DNA of 64,000 bases from Sphingopyxis sp. MSC1_008 (GTDB taxonomy: Bacteria; Pseudomonadota; Alphaproteobacteria; Sphingomonadales; Sphingomonadaceae): assembly GCF_023197165.1 (NCBI RefSeq), contig NZ_JALPRD010000001.1, forward strand, positions 620,001 through 684,000, given 5' to 3'. The translations under genes and the position numbers were made by a program. Under the pieces are notes generated by a model that was not told where the DNA came from, ran no database searches, and saw nothing but the letters and a program-made list of their open reading frames with translations. Positions 44,070 through 53,678 of this stretch are shown here, piece after piece (position 1 is the first letter of the stretch; the number at the start of each line of letters is the position of its first letter).

Positions 44070-44813
44070 TCAGCCCGGCGAATATTGTGCGGCAAGGCGA
44101 AGCACCTCTTCGGCAAACTCTTTCCGGCAGATCAGCAGGTCGGGCAGATAAGTGTCCGCATTGTTGTAACGGATCGGCGATCCATCGACGCGACTGACGT
44201 GCAGGCCCGCCGCCTGCGCCACCGCGACGGGGGCGCAATTGTCCCACTCATACTGGCCGCCAGTGTGAAGATAGATGTCGGCCTCGCCGCGCACGACCGC
44301 CATCGCCTTGGCGCCCGCCGATCCCATCGCGAGGAGTTCGGCACCGAGGCGTTCGGCAACGAAGACCGCTTCGGCGGCGGGGCGCGTGCGGCTGACGAGC
44401 ATTTTCAGCGGCTGGTTCGCGGGCCGGAGCGATATGGGCGCACCCGAGGTCAGCGTAAGACCGAACCCCGGCAACGCGACCGCTCCGACCGTCGCGACGC
44501 CATCGACAGCGAGCGCGACATGCACGGCCCAGTCGTCCCTGCCCTCGCCATATTCGCGCGTGCCGTCGAGCGGATCGACGATCCAGACACGAGGGCTGCC
44601 GCAGCGCGCGACACTGTCCTTTTCCTCTTCGGAGAGGAGCGCATCGGCGGGGCGCGCGGTGCGGATTTCGCGGCAGAGCATCGCGTTGGCCTGTTCGTCA
44701 CCGGCCTTCCCCAGCGCCTTGCCTTCGAGATCGCCCTGCCCGCGCAGGTCGAGCAGGATCGCGCCCGCAGCGGTTGCGAGCCGTTCGGCGAGTTGTTCGT
44801 CCGTTTCCCCCAC
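44070..44813 (-). CDS. cysQ: 3'(2'),5'-bisphosphate nucleotidase CysQ
   Basis: Removes PAP, the by-product of sulfate reduction, by dephosphorylation to AMP. 247 residues of the inositol-phosphatase fold with LSEEEKDS, the metal site WIVDPLDGTREYGEGRDDWAVH (given as IVDPLDGTREY) and QYEWDNCAPVAVAQAAG at the C-terminal metal site. Start is uncertain: AAGG lies 8 bases before the GTG at 44813 but only 2 before an in-frame TTG at 44819, so GTG is preferred. It directly follows cysNC, as expected for a sulfate operon. Confidence 0.92.
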   Translation of the reverse strand: MGETDEQLAERLATAAGAILLDLRGQGDLEGKALGKAGDEQANAMLCREIRTARPADALLSEEEKDSVARCGSPRVWIVDPLDGTREYGEGRDDWAVHVALAVDGVATVGAVALPGFGLTLTSGAPISLRPANQPLKMLVSRTRPAAEAVFVAERLGAELLAMGSAGAKAMAVVRGEADIYLHTGGQYEWDNCAPVAVAQAAGLHVSRVDGSPIRYNNADTYLPDLLICRKEFAEEVLRLAAQYSPG

Positions 44814-44823
44814 GCCCAATGCC

Positions 44824-46725
44824 TTATCCCAACAAGCGATCGATGATCAGGTCTGCCGCTTCTTCGGGCGTCATCGCGGTCGTGTCGATACGAATTTCGG
44901 GATTCTCAGGCGCCTCATAAGGACTGTCGATACCTGTGAAATTCTTGAGCTGTCCGGCGCGCGCTTTTTTGTAGAGGCCCTTGACGTCGCGCTTCTCGGC
45001 CTCGGCGAGCGGCGTATCGATGAAGACTTCGATGAACTCGCCCTCGGGCAGCATGCTGCGCACCATTTCGCGCTCGACGCGGAAGGGCGAGATGAAGGCA
45101 GTGATGACGATCAGTCCCGCGTCGCTCATCAGCTTCGCGACCTCGCCGACGCGGCGGATATTCTCGATCCGGTCGGCCTCGGTGAAACCGAGATCGCGGT
45201 TGAGGCCGTGACGGACGTTGTCGCCGTCGAGCAGGAAGCTGTGACGGTTCATCCGGTGCAGCTTCTTTTCGACAAGGTTGGCGATCGTCGACTTGCCCGA
45301 CCCCGACAGGCCGGTGAACCAGAGCAGCGCGGGCCGCTGGTTCTTGAGACCGGCGCGCATGTCGCGGTCGATGTCGGTCGCCTGCCAATGGACATTCTGC
45401 GCGCGGCGGAGGCTGAAGTGCAGCATGCCCGCGGCGACGGTCGCGTTGGTGAGCTTGTCGATCAGGATGAAGCCGCCGAGCGTGCGGTTGTCGCCATAAG
45501 CTTCGAAGGTGATCGGCTTGTCAGTCGACAGTTCGACGACGCCGATGCCGTTGAGTTCGAGCGTCTTCGCGGCGAGATGATCGAGCGTGTTGACGTTGAT
45601 CTCGTACTTCGGCTGCTGGATTGTCGCCGAGACGCTCTGGGTTGCGAGTTTGAGCCAATAGGCGCGGCCCGCGATCATCGCCTCATCGGCCATCCACACG
45701 AGCGTTGCCTCGAACTGGTCGGCCGCCTCGGGTGGTGCGTCGGCGGCGGCGATCACGTCACCGCGCGAACAGTCGACCTCGTCGGCGAGCGTCAGTGTGA
45801 CCGATTGGCCCGCGACGGCTTCATCGAGGTCGCCATCGAGGGTGACAATACGATCGACGGTCGTGGTCTTGCCGCTGGGCAGGATGCGCACCGCGTCGCC
45901 GGGCCGAACCTTGCCGCTCGCAAGCTGGCCCGAGAAGCCACGGAAATCTAGGTTCGGGCGGTTGACCCACTGCACCGGCAGGCGGAAAGGTTTGCCCTCG
46001 TCAGCGGCGCTGCCGATCTCGACATTTTCGAGATGCTCGATCAGCGCCGGTCCCTTGAACCAAGGCGTGTTGTCCGAGAGCGCGGTGATATTGTCGCCCT
46101 TGAAGCCCGAAATCGGGATCGCGGTGAAGTTGGTGATGCCGATCTCGCTCGCGAACGCGCGGTACGCCAGCGTGATGCGGTCGAACACCGCCTTGTCGTA
46201 GCCGACAAGGTCCATCTTGTTCACCGCGAGCACGATATGCTTGATGCCGATCAGGTGCGCGAGGAAGCTGTGGCGGCGCGTCTGCGTCAGCACGCCCTTG
46301 CGCGCGTCGATCAGGATGACCGCGAGGTCGGCGGTCGAGGCGCCGGTGACCATGTTGCGTGTATATTGTTCGTGCCCCGGGGTGTCGGCGACGATGAACT
46401 TGCGCTTCTCGGTCGTGAAAAAGCGGTATGCGACGTCGATCGTGATCCCCTGCTCGCGCTCGGCGGCGAGACCGTCGACGAGCAGGGCGAAATCGATCTC
46501 CTGCCCCTGCGTGCCGACGCGTTTGCTGTCGGCCTCGAGCGCAGCAAGCTGGTCCTCGAAGATCATCTTCGAGTCATAGAGCAGGCGGCCGATCAGCGTC
46601 GATTTGCCGTCATCGACCGATCCGCAGGTGATGAAGCGGAGCAGCGATTTCTGCTGATGCTGTTCGAGATAGGCGTCGATATCCTCGGCGATGAGGGCGT
46701 CGGTGACGTAAACAGGATCGGTCAT
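44824..46725 (-). CDS. cysNC: Bifunctional sulfate adenylyltransferase subunit 1 / APS kinase
   Basis: 633-residue fusion. The N-terminal CysN GTPase (EF-Tu-like) has [18 protein letters not shown] near 36-53, [12 protein letters not shown] and [11 protein letters not shown]; it drives APS formation with CysD. From about residue 455 follows the CysC APS kinase with its own P-loop [12 protein letters not shown] and [10 protein letters not shown], making PAPS. The start overlaps the cysD stop by one base (TGATG). Fusion is common in proteobacteria. Confidence 0.97.
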   Translation of the reverse strand: MTDPVYVTDALIAEDIDAYLEQHQQKSLLRFITCGSVDDGKSTLIGRLLYDSKMIFEDQLAALEADSKRVGTQGQEIDFALLVDGLAAEREQGITIDVAYRFFTTEKRKFIVADTPGHEQYTRNMVTGASTADLAVILIDARKGVLTQTRRHSFLAHLIGIKHIVLAVNKMDLVGYDKAVFDRITLAYRAFASEIGITNFTAIPISGFKGDNITALSDNTPWFKGPALIEHLENVEIGSAADEGKPFRLPVQWVNRPNLDFRGFSGQLASGKVRPGDAVRILPSGKTTTVDRIVTLDGDLDEAVAGQSVTLTLADEVDCSRGDVIAAADAPPEAADQFEATLVWMADEAMIAGRAYWLKLATQSVSATIQQPKYEINVNTLDHLAAKTLELNGIGVVELSTDKPITFEAYGDNRTLGGFILIDKLTNATVAAGMLHFSLRRAQNVHWQATDIDRDMRAGLKNQRPALLWFTGLSGSGKSTIANLVEKKLHRMNRHSFLLDGDNVRHGLNRDLGFTEADRIENIRRVGEVAKLMSDAGLIVITAFISPFRVEREMVRSMLPEGEFIEVFIDTPLAEAEKRDVKGLYKKARAGQLKNFTGIDSPYEAPENPEIRIDTTAMTPEEAADLIIDRLLG

Positions 46726-47651
46726 CAGAAATACCCCTCCTGCTTCTTCTTCTCCATACTGGCGTCACCGCCATCTTTGTCGATGATGCGCCCCTGGCGC
46801 TCGCTGGTGGTGGTGAGCAGCATTTCCTGGATCACTTCGGACAGCGTGCTGGCCTCGCTCTCGACCGCACCGGTGAGCGGGTAGCAGCCGAGCGTACGAA
46901 AACGCACCGAGCGTTCGACCGGCGTCTCGCCGGGCAGCAAGGGGAAGCGATCATCGTCGACCATCAGCAGCAGGCCGTCGCGCTCGACGGTCGGACGCGG
47001 CGCGGCGAAGTAGAGCGGGACAATCGGGATATTTTCGCGCGCGATATATTGCCAGATGTCGAGTTCGGTCCAGTTCGAGATCGGGAAGACGCGGATACTC
47101 TCACCCTTCGCCTTGCGGGCGTTGTAGAGGTTCCACAGTTCGGGGCGCTGCTTCTTCGGATCCCAGCCGTGCGACGCGGTGCGGAACGAGAAGATGCGCT
47201 CCTTGGCGCGGCTCTTTTCCTCATCACGGCGCGCACCGCCGAAGGCGACGTCGAAGCCGTGGAGGTCGAGCGCCTGCTTCAGCCCCTCGGTCTTCCACAT
47301 ATCGGTGTGGAGCGGACCATGGTCGAACGGATTGATCCCGCGCTCCTTCGCTTCGGGGTTCTGATAAACGAGCAGTTCCATACCGCTTTCGCGTGCCATG
47401 CGGTCGCGCAGTTCGTACATCGCCTGGAATTTCCACGTCGTATCGACGTGGAGCAGCGGGAACGGCGGCGGCGAGGGATAGAAAGCCTTGCGCGCCAAGT
47501 GCAGCATCACCGCGCTATCCTTGCCCACGCTATAGAGCATCACGGGCTTGACGGCGTCGGCCATCACTTCGCGCATGATATGGATGCTCTCGGCCTCAAG
47601 CCGGTCGAGATGGGTCAGCTCCAGTGATTTTGTCTGTAAATCAGACGACAA
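46725..47651 (-). CDS. cysD: Sulfate adenylyltransferase subunit 2
   Basis: ATP sulfurylase small subunit of the PP-loop type; activates sulfate to APS with CysN. From this start 308 residues, close to the 302 of E. coli Cys[18 protein letters not shown] opens the conserved part, the ATP loop is [13 protein letters not shown], followed by [14 protein letters not shown] and [12 protein letters not shown] consensus AGGAGG (complement of 47660-47665) points to TTG at 47651 (or 47654); the ATG at 47705 gives 326 residues with an atypical basic leader and no ribosome site. Confidence 0.93.
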   Translation of the reverse strand: MSSDLQTKSLELTHLDRLEAESIHIMREVMADAVKPVMLYSVGKDSAVMLHLARKAFYPSPPPFPLLHVDTTWKFQAMYELRDRMARESGMELLVYQNPEAKERGINPFDHGPLHTDMWKTEGLKQALDLHGFDVAFGGARRDEEKSRAKERIFSFRTASHGWDPKKQRPELWNLYNARKAKGESIRVFPISNWTELDIWQYIARENIPIVPLYFAAPRPTVERDGLLLMVDDDRFPLLPGETPVERSVRFRTLGCYPLTGAVESEASTLSEVIQEMLLTTTSERQGRIIDKDGGDASMEKKKQEGYF

Positions 47652-47659
47652 CAAACTCG

Positions 47660-47665
47660 CCTCCT
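47660..47665 (-). promoter_or_regulatory. Strong Shine-Dalgarno site inside the annotated 5' end of cysD
   Basis: The complement reads AGGAGG, 8 bases before TTG at 47651 and 5 before TTG at 47654. This supports a non-ATG start for cysD instead of the upstream ATG at 47705. Confidence 0.6.
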
Positions 47666-47816
47666 CGCGCTTCCGCCGTGGAGAGCGGAATAGGGTATTT
47701 TTCATCTAGTCATACGTCCAAACGGACGGGGTGAAGGACGCCGCCGTACCGCTGCGTGATGTGAGGGGGCAAACGTTATGGCCTTTCGACGCTGCAAGCC
47801 AGACTTGGGGGCGCGG

Positions 47817-48719
47817 TCATGCGGCGGTATCGACCTTCATCTGCCGCCACTCGGCCGCAATCGCGCCGATCGTTTCAAGTGCATGACCCAGCCGCGGGGC
47901 GATTTCGGGGAGCGTGCGCCACGCGGGATCGGCGATCAGCCCGAGTTCGCGGCGGAAATCATAGCCCGCGACCTTGAGCGGGACGATGCCGTCGATCGCG
48001 AGCGACACAGGCGCCGTGGTAATCCCGATCCCTGCCGCGACCATGCGCAGGCAGCGCTCGTCGCTTTCGCTGCGCAGCGCGAAGCGTGGGCGGACGCCGT
48101 GGCGCGTGAAAAAGCGGCTCGTCGCATCGAGGAATTCGCACGAGCGGCGCGCGATCATCGTTTCGGCGGCGAGTTCCTCGGGCCCAACCTCGATGCGTCC
48201 CGCGAGCGGATGGTCCGATCCGATGAACATCGTGAGCGGTTCTTCATAGAGCGGCAGAATATTGCCGCCGCGCTCGCCCGTCCGCAGCGGGACGAGCGCC
48301 ATATTGATGCGGCCGCTGCCGAGCGCGGCGCGCAGTTCGGAGTCGCTGTTTTCGACGAGTTCGATCGCGAAGCCCGGCCGCAGCGCAGCAACGATCGCCT
48401 GCAGCAATTCGGCGGGCGCCGAACGGATCACGCCAAGCTTGAGTTCGCTCGCACGACGGTCACTCTCGCGTCCGAAACTGTCGGCAGCGCGAAAGCCGCG
48501 TTCGAGATCGCGCGCGATGGGGAGAAAGCGCCCGCCCGCCTCGGTCAGCCGGATCTGGCGGCGGTTGCGGATGAACAATGGTACGCCGACGAGCTTTTCG
48601 AGTTCAGCGATCCCCGTCGACAGCGCCGGCTGGGTGACGCGGATGCGCAGCGCCGCCTGCGTAAAGCTGCCGGCGTCGACGACGGCGAGGAACTGGCGGA
48701 TATGCGTGCGCTTTATCAT
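47817..48719 (-). CDS. LysR-family transcriptional regulator
   Basis: 300 residues. The N-terminal winged HTH (HIRQFLAVVDAGSFTQAAL, VTQPALSTGIAELEKLVGVPLF) is typical of LysR, followed by the two-lobed effector domain (about 95-290). It is divergent from isovaleryl-CoA dehydrogenase (102-base gap with a direct repeat) and 165 bases upstream of cysD on the same strand, so either could be its target. The divergent arrangement favours the catabolic gene. Confidence 0.92.
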   Translation of the reverse strand: MIKRTHIRQFLAVVDAGSFTQAALRIRVTQPALSTGIAELEKLVGVPLFIRNRRQIRLTEAGGRFLPIARDLERGFRAADSFGRESDRRASELKLGVIRSAPAELLQAIVAALRPGFAIELVENSDSELRAALGSGRINMALVPLRTGERGGNILPLYEEPLTMFIGSDHPLAGRIEVGPEELAAETMIARRSCEFLDATSRFFTRHGVRPRFALRSESDERCLRMVAAGIGITTAPVSLAIDGIVPLKVAGYDFRRELGLIADPAWRTLPEIAPRLGHALETIGAIAAEWRQMKVDTAA

Positions 48720-48721
48720 AA

Positions 48722-48765
48722 AATTTCCTTATGCCAAATCTTACATCGTTTCAATTTCCCTATGC
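48722..48765. promoter_or_regulatory. Direct repeat in the LysR / isovaleryl-CoA dehydrogenase gap
   Basis: AATTTCCTTATGC (48722-48734) and AATTTCCCTATGC (48753-48765) match at 12 of 13 bases with starts 31 bases apart, about three turns of the helix. The AT-rich block spans most of the divergent promoter region and is a good candidate operator. Confidence 0.5.
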
Positions 48766-48821
48766 TGATATTTTGATGCACACTCGCGCGCAGTCCTGCC
48801 CCCTCGATCGATAGGTAATCC

Positions 48822-49991
48822 ATGCGCGCCACCCCCGATTTTGATTTCGCGCTCGGCGAAACCGCCGACATGATCCGCGACACCACCGCCCGCTTTGCCG
48901 ACGAACAGATCGCGCCGCTCGCGGCCAAGGCCGACGCCGACGACTGGTTCCCGCGCGACGAATTGTGGACGCAGATGGGCGACCTCGGCCTGCATGGCAT
49001 CACCGTCGAGGAGGAGTTCGGCGGACTCGGGCTCGGCTATCTCGAACATGTCATCGCGGTCGAGGAAGTTTCGCGCGCTAGCGGCGCGATCGGCCTCTCC
49101 TACGGCGCGCATTCGAACCTTTGCGTCAACCAGATCCGCCGCTGGGGCAATGCCGAACAGAAAGCGAAATACCTCCCCAAGCTGATCAGCGGCGAGCATG
49201 TCGGCAGCCTCGCGATGTCCGAAGCCGGTGCGGGCAGCGACGTCGTGTCGATGAAGCTCAAGGCCGAACGCAAGGGCAGCGGTTATGTCCTCAACGGCAC
49301 CAAATTCTGGATTACCAACGCGACGCACGCCGACACGCTTGTCGTCTATGCCAAGACGAGCCCCGAAGCCGGATCGCGCGGGATCACGGCGTTCCTGATC
49401 GAGAAGGACATGCCGGGGTTCAGCATCGGGCAGAAGATCGACAAGGTCGGCATGCGGGGCTCGCCGACCGCCGAGCTGGTCTTCACCGATTGCGAAGTGT
49501 TCGAAGAACAGGTCATGGGGCCCGAGAATGGCGGCGTCGGCGTGCTGATGTCGGGGCTCGACTATGAGCGCGTCGTGCTCGCCGGGCTCCAGCTCGGCAT
49601 CATGCAGGCGTGCCTCGACACGGTCATTCCCTATGTTCGCGAGCGCAAGCAGTTCGGCAAGCCGATCGGGTCGTTCCAGCTGATGCAGGCGAAGGTCGCC
49701 GACATGTATGTCATGCTCCAGTCGGCACGTTCGTACGTCTACAACGTCGCGAAGGCGTGCGACGCGGGGCAGACGACGCGCTTCGACGCCGCGGGCTGCA
49801 TCCTGCTCGCGAGCGAGAATGCGGTGAAGGTCGCGGGCGAAGCGATCCAGGCGCTGGGCGGCGCGGGTTATACCAAGGACTGGCCGGTCGAGCGTTACTG
49901 GCGCGACGCCAAGCTGCTCGACATCGGCGCGGGCACGAACGAGATCCGGCGCATGCTGATCGGCCGCGAACTGATCGGCGCCGGCGCGTGA
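48822..49991 (+). CDS. ivd: Isovaleryl-CoA dehydrogenase
   Basis: Leucine degradation: oxidises isovaleryl-CoA to 3-methylcrotonyl-CoA. 389 residues. [14 protein letters not shown] and [11 protein letters not shown] are the FAD/substrate motifs. Two traits separate it from other acyl-CoA dehydrogenases: the catalytic Glu lies in [12 protein letters not shown], and the C-terminal loop reads [10 protein letters not shown] without the usual YEGT Glu. First gene of the plus-strand cluster. Its stop overlaps the next gene's GTG (GTGA, 49988-49991). Confidence 0.94.
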   Translation: MRATPDFDFALGETADMIRDTTARFADEQIAPLAAKADADDWFPRDELWTQMGDLGLHGITVEEEFGGLGLGYLEHVIAVEEVSRASGAIGLSYGAHSNLCVNQIRRWGNAEQKAKYLPKLISGEHVGSLAMSEAGAGSDVVSMKLKAERKGSGYVLNGTKFWITNATHADTLVVYAKTSPEAGSRGITAFLIEKDMPGFSIGQKIDKVGMRGSPTAELVFTDCEVFEEQVMGPENGGVGVLMSGLDYERVVLAGLQLGIMQACLDTVIPYVRERKQFGKPIGSFQLMQAKVADMYVMLQSARSYVYNVAKACDAGQTTRFDAAGCILLASENAVKVAGEAIQALGGAGYTKDWPVERYWRDAKLLDIGAGTNEIRRMLIGRELIGAGA

Positions 49992-50335
49992 TCTGGCTGT
50001 GGCTGTCGGCCGCCTTCATGGTGACGACGGCCATCGTTCACGGCATGTTGGGTGAAAAGCGGTTGATCCAGCCGCTGATGACGCTCGATCAGGGCGTGAT
50101 GGGCGTCGACCTGGCACGCAGGGTGTTTCGCCTCGCATGGCACGCGCTCTCGCTCCTGATGCTGGTGTCGGCCGCATCGGTCGTCTGGCCGGGCACACCG
50201 CGCGAGCTGATCCTGCTGATCGGCGCGGCGTGGACCGCAACCGGATTGTTCGACGCGATCTACACGCGCGGCCGCCATATCGGCTGGCCCGTCCTCACCG
50301 CTTCGGGCGTCTTCGCACTGCTGGGGGCGGCATGA
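49988..50335 (+). CDS. Small integral membrane protein in the leucine cluster
   Basis: 115 residues with about four hydrophobic helices (near 2-20, 47-68, 73-90 and 98-115), one of them after a basic/acidic loop ([21 protein letters not shown]). No family recognised by eye. It is locked between ivd and the first VOC gene by 4-base overlaps at both ends, so it must be made with them. Function unknown. Confidence 0.75.
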   Translation: MIWLWLSAAFMVTTAIVHGMLGEKRLIQPLMTLDQGVMGVDLARRVFRLAWHALSLLMLVSAASVVWPGTPRELILLIGAAWTATGLFDAIYTRGRHIGWPVLTASGVFALLGAA

Positions 50336-50757
50336 GCGCGCGCGGGCTGGTCCATCATATCGACCTGACGGTCAGCGATCTTGCCCGCTCGCGCGCCTTT
50401 TATGAAAGCGTGCTCGGCTTTCTCGGCTACCGGCGCTCGGCCGATCACGACAATGGCAGCGACTGGGACCGCCTTGGCGAACCCTTCCATTCGATCGGCA
50501 TATTGAAGGCGCGTGGCGACGGCGCCAAACGGACGCACGACCGATATTCGCCCGGCCTCCATCATCTGGCGTGGACGAGCGACAGCCGCGACGATGTCGA
50601 TCGGCTGCACGCGCTGTTGCTGGAGATCGGCGCGACGATCCTCGACGCCCCCGCCGATTATCCGCGCTATGGCCCAGCCTATTACGCGGTCTTCTTTGCC
50701 GATCCCGACGGGCTGAAGCTCGAATATGTCCACGGTACGACGGCGAGCGAACGATGA
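50332..50757 (+). CDS. VOC (glyoxalase-fold) family protein 1
   Basis: 141 residues of the vicinal-oxygen-chelate fold: VHHIDLTVSDLARSRAFYESVLGFLGYRR at the N-terminus (shown in part as DLTVSDLARSRAFYESVLGF), LHHLAWTSDS with a candidate metal His, and the C-terminal FADPDGLKLEYVH with a metal Glu. It could be a lyase, dioxygenase or isomerase; the reaction cannot be told. Coupled to neighbours by ATGA overlaps. Confidence 0.85.
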   Translation: MSARGLVHHIDLTVSDLARSRAFYESVLGFLGYRRSADHDNGSDWDRLGEPFHSIGILKARGDGAKRTHDRYSPGLHHLAWTSDSRDDVDRLHALLLEIGATILDAPADYPRYGPAYYAVFFADPDGLKLEYVHGTTASER

Positions 50758-51146
50758 GCGGGTTTCACGTTTCCGGTTTCGACCATATCGTGCTGTGCGT
50801 TCGCGATGTCGCGGTGACGCGCGCCTTCTATGAACGCGTGCTCGGCATGACCGTGCGCGAAGAACGGCCGGGCAAATATTCGCTGCAATTCGGCGCGAAC
50901 AAGATCAGCCTGCAGGACGCCGCGACCAGCCCAGGCATTGCGCGCGACACCGTGCCGGGCAGCGGCAACTTTTGCCTACTCAGCGACACCCCGGTGGCCG
51001 AATGGCGCACGCACCTGGAGGCGCAGGGCGTCGCGATCCTCGACGCGGGATTACGCGACGGCGCGACCGGGACGATCGACTCACTCTATTTCCACGACCC
51101 CGACGGCAACCTCGTCGAAATCAGCAACCTCGTCGTCCCGCGATGA
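50754..51146 (+). CDS. VOC (glyoxalase-fold) family protein 2
   Basis: 130 residues, only distantly similar to the VOC protein before it. GFDHIVLCVRDVAVTRAFYE carries the first metal His, SLYFHDPDGNLVEISNL the last Glu. The pattern is closest to the virulence/fosfomycin-type VOC subgroup. It overlaps both neighbours by 4 bases. A heterodimer with VOC protein 1 is possible but only inferred from adjacency. Confidence 0.85.
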   Translation: MSGFHVSGFDHIVLCVRDVAVTRAFYERVLGMTVREERPGKYSLQFGANKISLQDAATSPGIARDTVPGSGNFCLLSDTPVAEWRTHLEAQGVAILDAGLRDGATGTIDSLYFHDPDGNLVEISNLVVPR

Positions 51147-51430
51147 GCGATACGTTGCTCACTATCCTGCAATATTATGGCGCGGGCGCGGCGACGCTCG
51201 CGGCGCTGGTTGTGTCGCTCAACCTTGGGCGGCGCTGGACCGGCTGGGCGTTCGTCGTCTTCGTGACAAGCAGCGCCGCGCTGATCGGCTGGGGCTTCCT
51301 GCAACCCGACAGCGAAGGCATCGGGTGGCAGAATATCGCGCTGCTGATTATCAACGCGATCGGCGTCTATCGATACCTGATCCTGAAGGAAAAGCCCGGC
51401 GCGCCGTCCGGTGAGGGCGAGGCGAAATGA
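51143..51430 (+). CDS. Small membrane protein downstream of the VOC pair
   Basis: 95 residues with about three hydrophobic segments (near 10-28, 34-51 and 64-82) and a charged C-terminus (KEKPGAPSGEGEAK). No family recognised with certainty. The ATG overlaps the VOC 2 stop. It ends the first plus-strand block, 20 bases from the convergent M13 peptidase gene. Confidence 0.72.
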   Translation: MSDTLLTILQYYGAGAATLAALVVSLNLGRRWTGWAFVVFVTSSAALIGWGFLQPDSEGIGWQNIALLIINAIGVYRYLILKEKPGAPSGEGEAK

Positions 51431-51450
51431 CGCCCCGCCCTTCCCGTTCC

Positions 51451-53532
51451 TCAACCCCAGACGCGAACGCGCTTGTCGGGTGCAAGGTACAGCTTGTCAG
51501 TCGGCTGGACGTTGAACGCCTTGTACCAGGCATCGAGGTTACGGACCGTCAGCGCGCGGTACATGCCCGGCGCGTGACCATCGGTCGCGACGCGCGCACG
51601 CAGCGCCTCGGCGCGCATCTTGGTCGCCCAGGTCTGCGCGAAGGCGATGAAGAAGCGCTGGTCGCCGGTGAAGCCGTCGATCACCGGCGCTTCCTTGCCG
51701 CCGAGCGAAGCGCGGTACGCGTCGTACGACGCCTGCAGCCCCGCAACGTCGGCGATATTTTCGCCCAGCGTCAGCTTGCCGTTGACCGCGAGGTCGGGGA
51801 ATGGCTTGTAGGTGTCGAATTGCGCCGCAAGCGCATCGCCCGCGGCGTCGAATTTCGCGAGATCCGCCGGGGTCCACCAGTTGCGCAGCGCGCCCGTGGA
51901 ATCAAACGCGGCGCCATTATTGTCGAAGCTGTGGCTGATCTCGTGGCCGATAACGGCGCCGATCGCACCATAGTTGAACGCCGGGTCGGCCTTGGCGTTG
52001 AAGAAGGGCGGCTGAAGGATCGCGGCGGGGAAGTTCAGCGCATTCTGCACGGGCAGATTCACCGCGTTGACGGTCTGCGGGACCATCCACCACTCGCCCT
52101 TGTTCATCGGCTTGCCGATCTTGGCGAGCTGGTGCGCATATTCGGCCTGTTGCCCCGCGACCTCGTTCGCATAGGCATTGGCGCCGACGGTATAGCTGCC
52201 GTAATCGCGCCAAGTGTCCGGGTAGCCGACGCCGACCGCGATCGTTTCGACTTTCTTGATCGCTTCCTTTTTGGTTTCGGGCGCCATCCAGTCGATCGTG
52301 TTCACGCGGGTCGCAAAGGCCGCCTTGATGTTCTTCACCATATCGCCGACTTCTGCTTTTGCAGAGGCGGGGAAATATTTGTCGGCATAGGCTTTGCCCA
52401 CCGCATCGCCGAGATAGGTGTCGAGCGCGTCGAGTGCGCGCTTGTCACGGCTGCGCTGCTGCGGCGTGCCCGCCATCGTCGTGCCGTAGAAGGTAAAGTG
52501 CGCGCTATCGATCGCGCTCGGCAGCACGTCGGCGTGGCTGTTGATCTGGTGGAAGGCGAGCCAGTCTTTCCACGCATCGAGCGGTTCGGACGCGACGAGC
52601 GCCGACAGGCCGGTGATCGCGTTCGCGTGATATGCGCCGAACTTCGCCGCACCGTCGAGCTTCGCGGCGGTCATGAACGCGGGCCAGTCGATACCGGGCG
52701 CCTTCTCGGCGAAATCGCCCTTCGCCCAGACGTCAGCGGACTTGGTGAAGTCCTCGCTCTGCTCGCGCGTCGCGTGCGCCTTGGCGATCTTGACCTCGAG
52801 GTCGTAGATGCGCTTTGCCTTCGCGGCGGCGTCGCTCTGCCCCGCAGCGGTCAGCAGCTTGGCGATATAAGCTTGGTACGCCGTTCGGATGCTCGCCATC
52901 TTGGGGTCGGCCGACAGATAATATTCGCGCTCGGGCATGCCGAGTCCGCCCTGCAGCAGATAGGGAATGACGTCGCCCGGGGTGGCGAGCCCCTGCGTCA
53001 CGAAGACGCCGAACAGGTTTTCGGTGCCGAAATCGGTCGCGTTCAAGGGGTCGACGTCGGCGCGGAGCTGCTCGCCGAGGACCTTCGACAGCGCGGCCTT
53101 GTCGGTGATCGCGGCAAACCGCGCGAGGTCGGCGGCGACGGGTTTCAGGCCTGCGGCGTCGATCGCCTTCGTGTTGGTGTAAGCCTTGTAAAAAGCGGCG
53201 ATGCGGCCTTCGTTGGTGTCGGCGGCGGCGTCGCCCTTGACGATCGCGTCGACCAGCTCACGATTGCGCTTTTCGGTTTCGAGCTGCGCCACGTAAAAAC
53301 CACCGATCGACGAGCGGTCGGCGGGGATTTCGGTCGTCTTGTCCCAATTGCCATTGGCATAGGCGTAGAAGTCGTCGCCGGGCTTCGCCGCGGTGTCCAT
53401 CGCGGCCTTGCTGATCCCGATTTCTGTGCCGACGGTGTAGGCGGCGGAGCTGTCCTTGCCGCTGCTACACGCGACGGGGCCCGCGAGAATCGCGGCGGTG
53501 GACAGAAGAACGGCAAAGACAGCTTTTTTCAT
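51451..53532 (-). CDS. M13 family (neprilysin-like) zinc metallopeptidase lipoprotein
   Basis: 693 residues. Lipobox near GPVACSS, so it is probably outer-membrane or periplasmic. The zinc motif is [11 protein letters not shown] (first His H530) and the third ligand Glu is in [29 protein letters not shown] before it is the substrate-binding NAxY-like region (here [10 protein letters not shown]). PepO-type enzymes cut oligopeptides. It is transcribed against the catabolic cluster and splits it into two plus-strand blocks. Confidence 0.93.
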   Translation of the reverse strand: MKKAVFAVLLSTAAILAGPVACSSGKDSSAAYTVGTEIGISKAAMDTAAKPGDDFYAYANGNWDKTTEIPADRSSIGGFYVAQLETEKRNRELVDAIVKGDAAADTNEGRIAAFYKAYTNTKAIDAAGLKPVAADLARFAAITDKAALSKVLGEQLRADVDPLNATDFGTENLFGVFVTQGLATPGDVIPYLLQGGLGMPEREYYLSADPKMASIRTAYQAYIAKLLTAAGQSDAAAKAKRIYDLEVKIAKAHATREQSEDFTKSADVWAKGDFAEKAPGIDWPAFMTAAKLDGAAKFGAYHANAITGLSALVASEPLDAWKDWLAFHQINSHADVLPSAIDSAHFTFYGTTMAGTPQQRSRDKRALDALDTYLGDAVGKAYADKYFPASAKAEVGDMVKNIKAAFATRVNTIDWMAPETKKEAIKKVETIAVGVGYPDTWRDYGSYTVGANAYANEVAGQQAEYAHQLAKIGKPMNKGEWWMVPQTVNAVNLPVQNALNFPAAILQPPFFNAKADPAFNYGAIGAVIGHEISHSFDNNGAAFDSTGALRNWWTPADLAKFDAAGDALAAQFDTYKPFPDLAVNGKLTLGENIADVAGLQASYDAYRASLGGKEAPVIDGFTGDQRFFIAFAQTWATKMRAEALRARVATDGHAPGMYRALTVRNLDAWYKAFNVQPTDKLYLAPDKRVRVWG

Positions 53533-53678
53533 GGGAACAACCTTGTTTTCTCACGGATAGGCAGGCGGCCGACGCGTGCGAAAAACTGGTTTCAACGCCA
53601 ACCATTTTCGGCCTGCTGCGCTTTTCAATCGACGAGCGACGGGTTAGTTCCGAACCGATATCAGGGAGAGACTGTACA

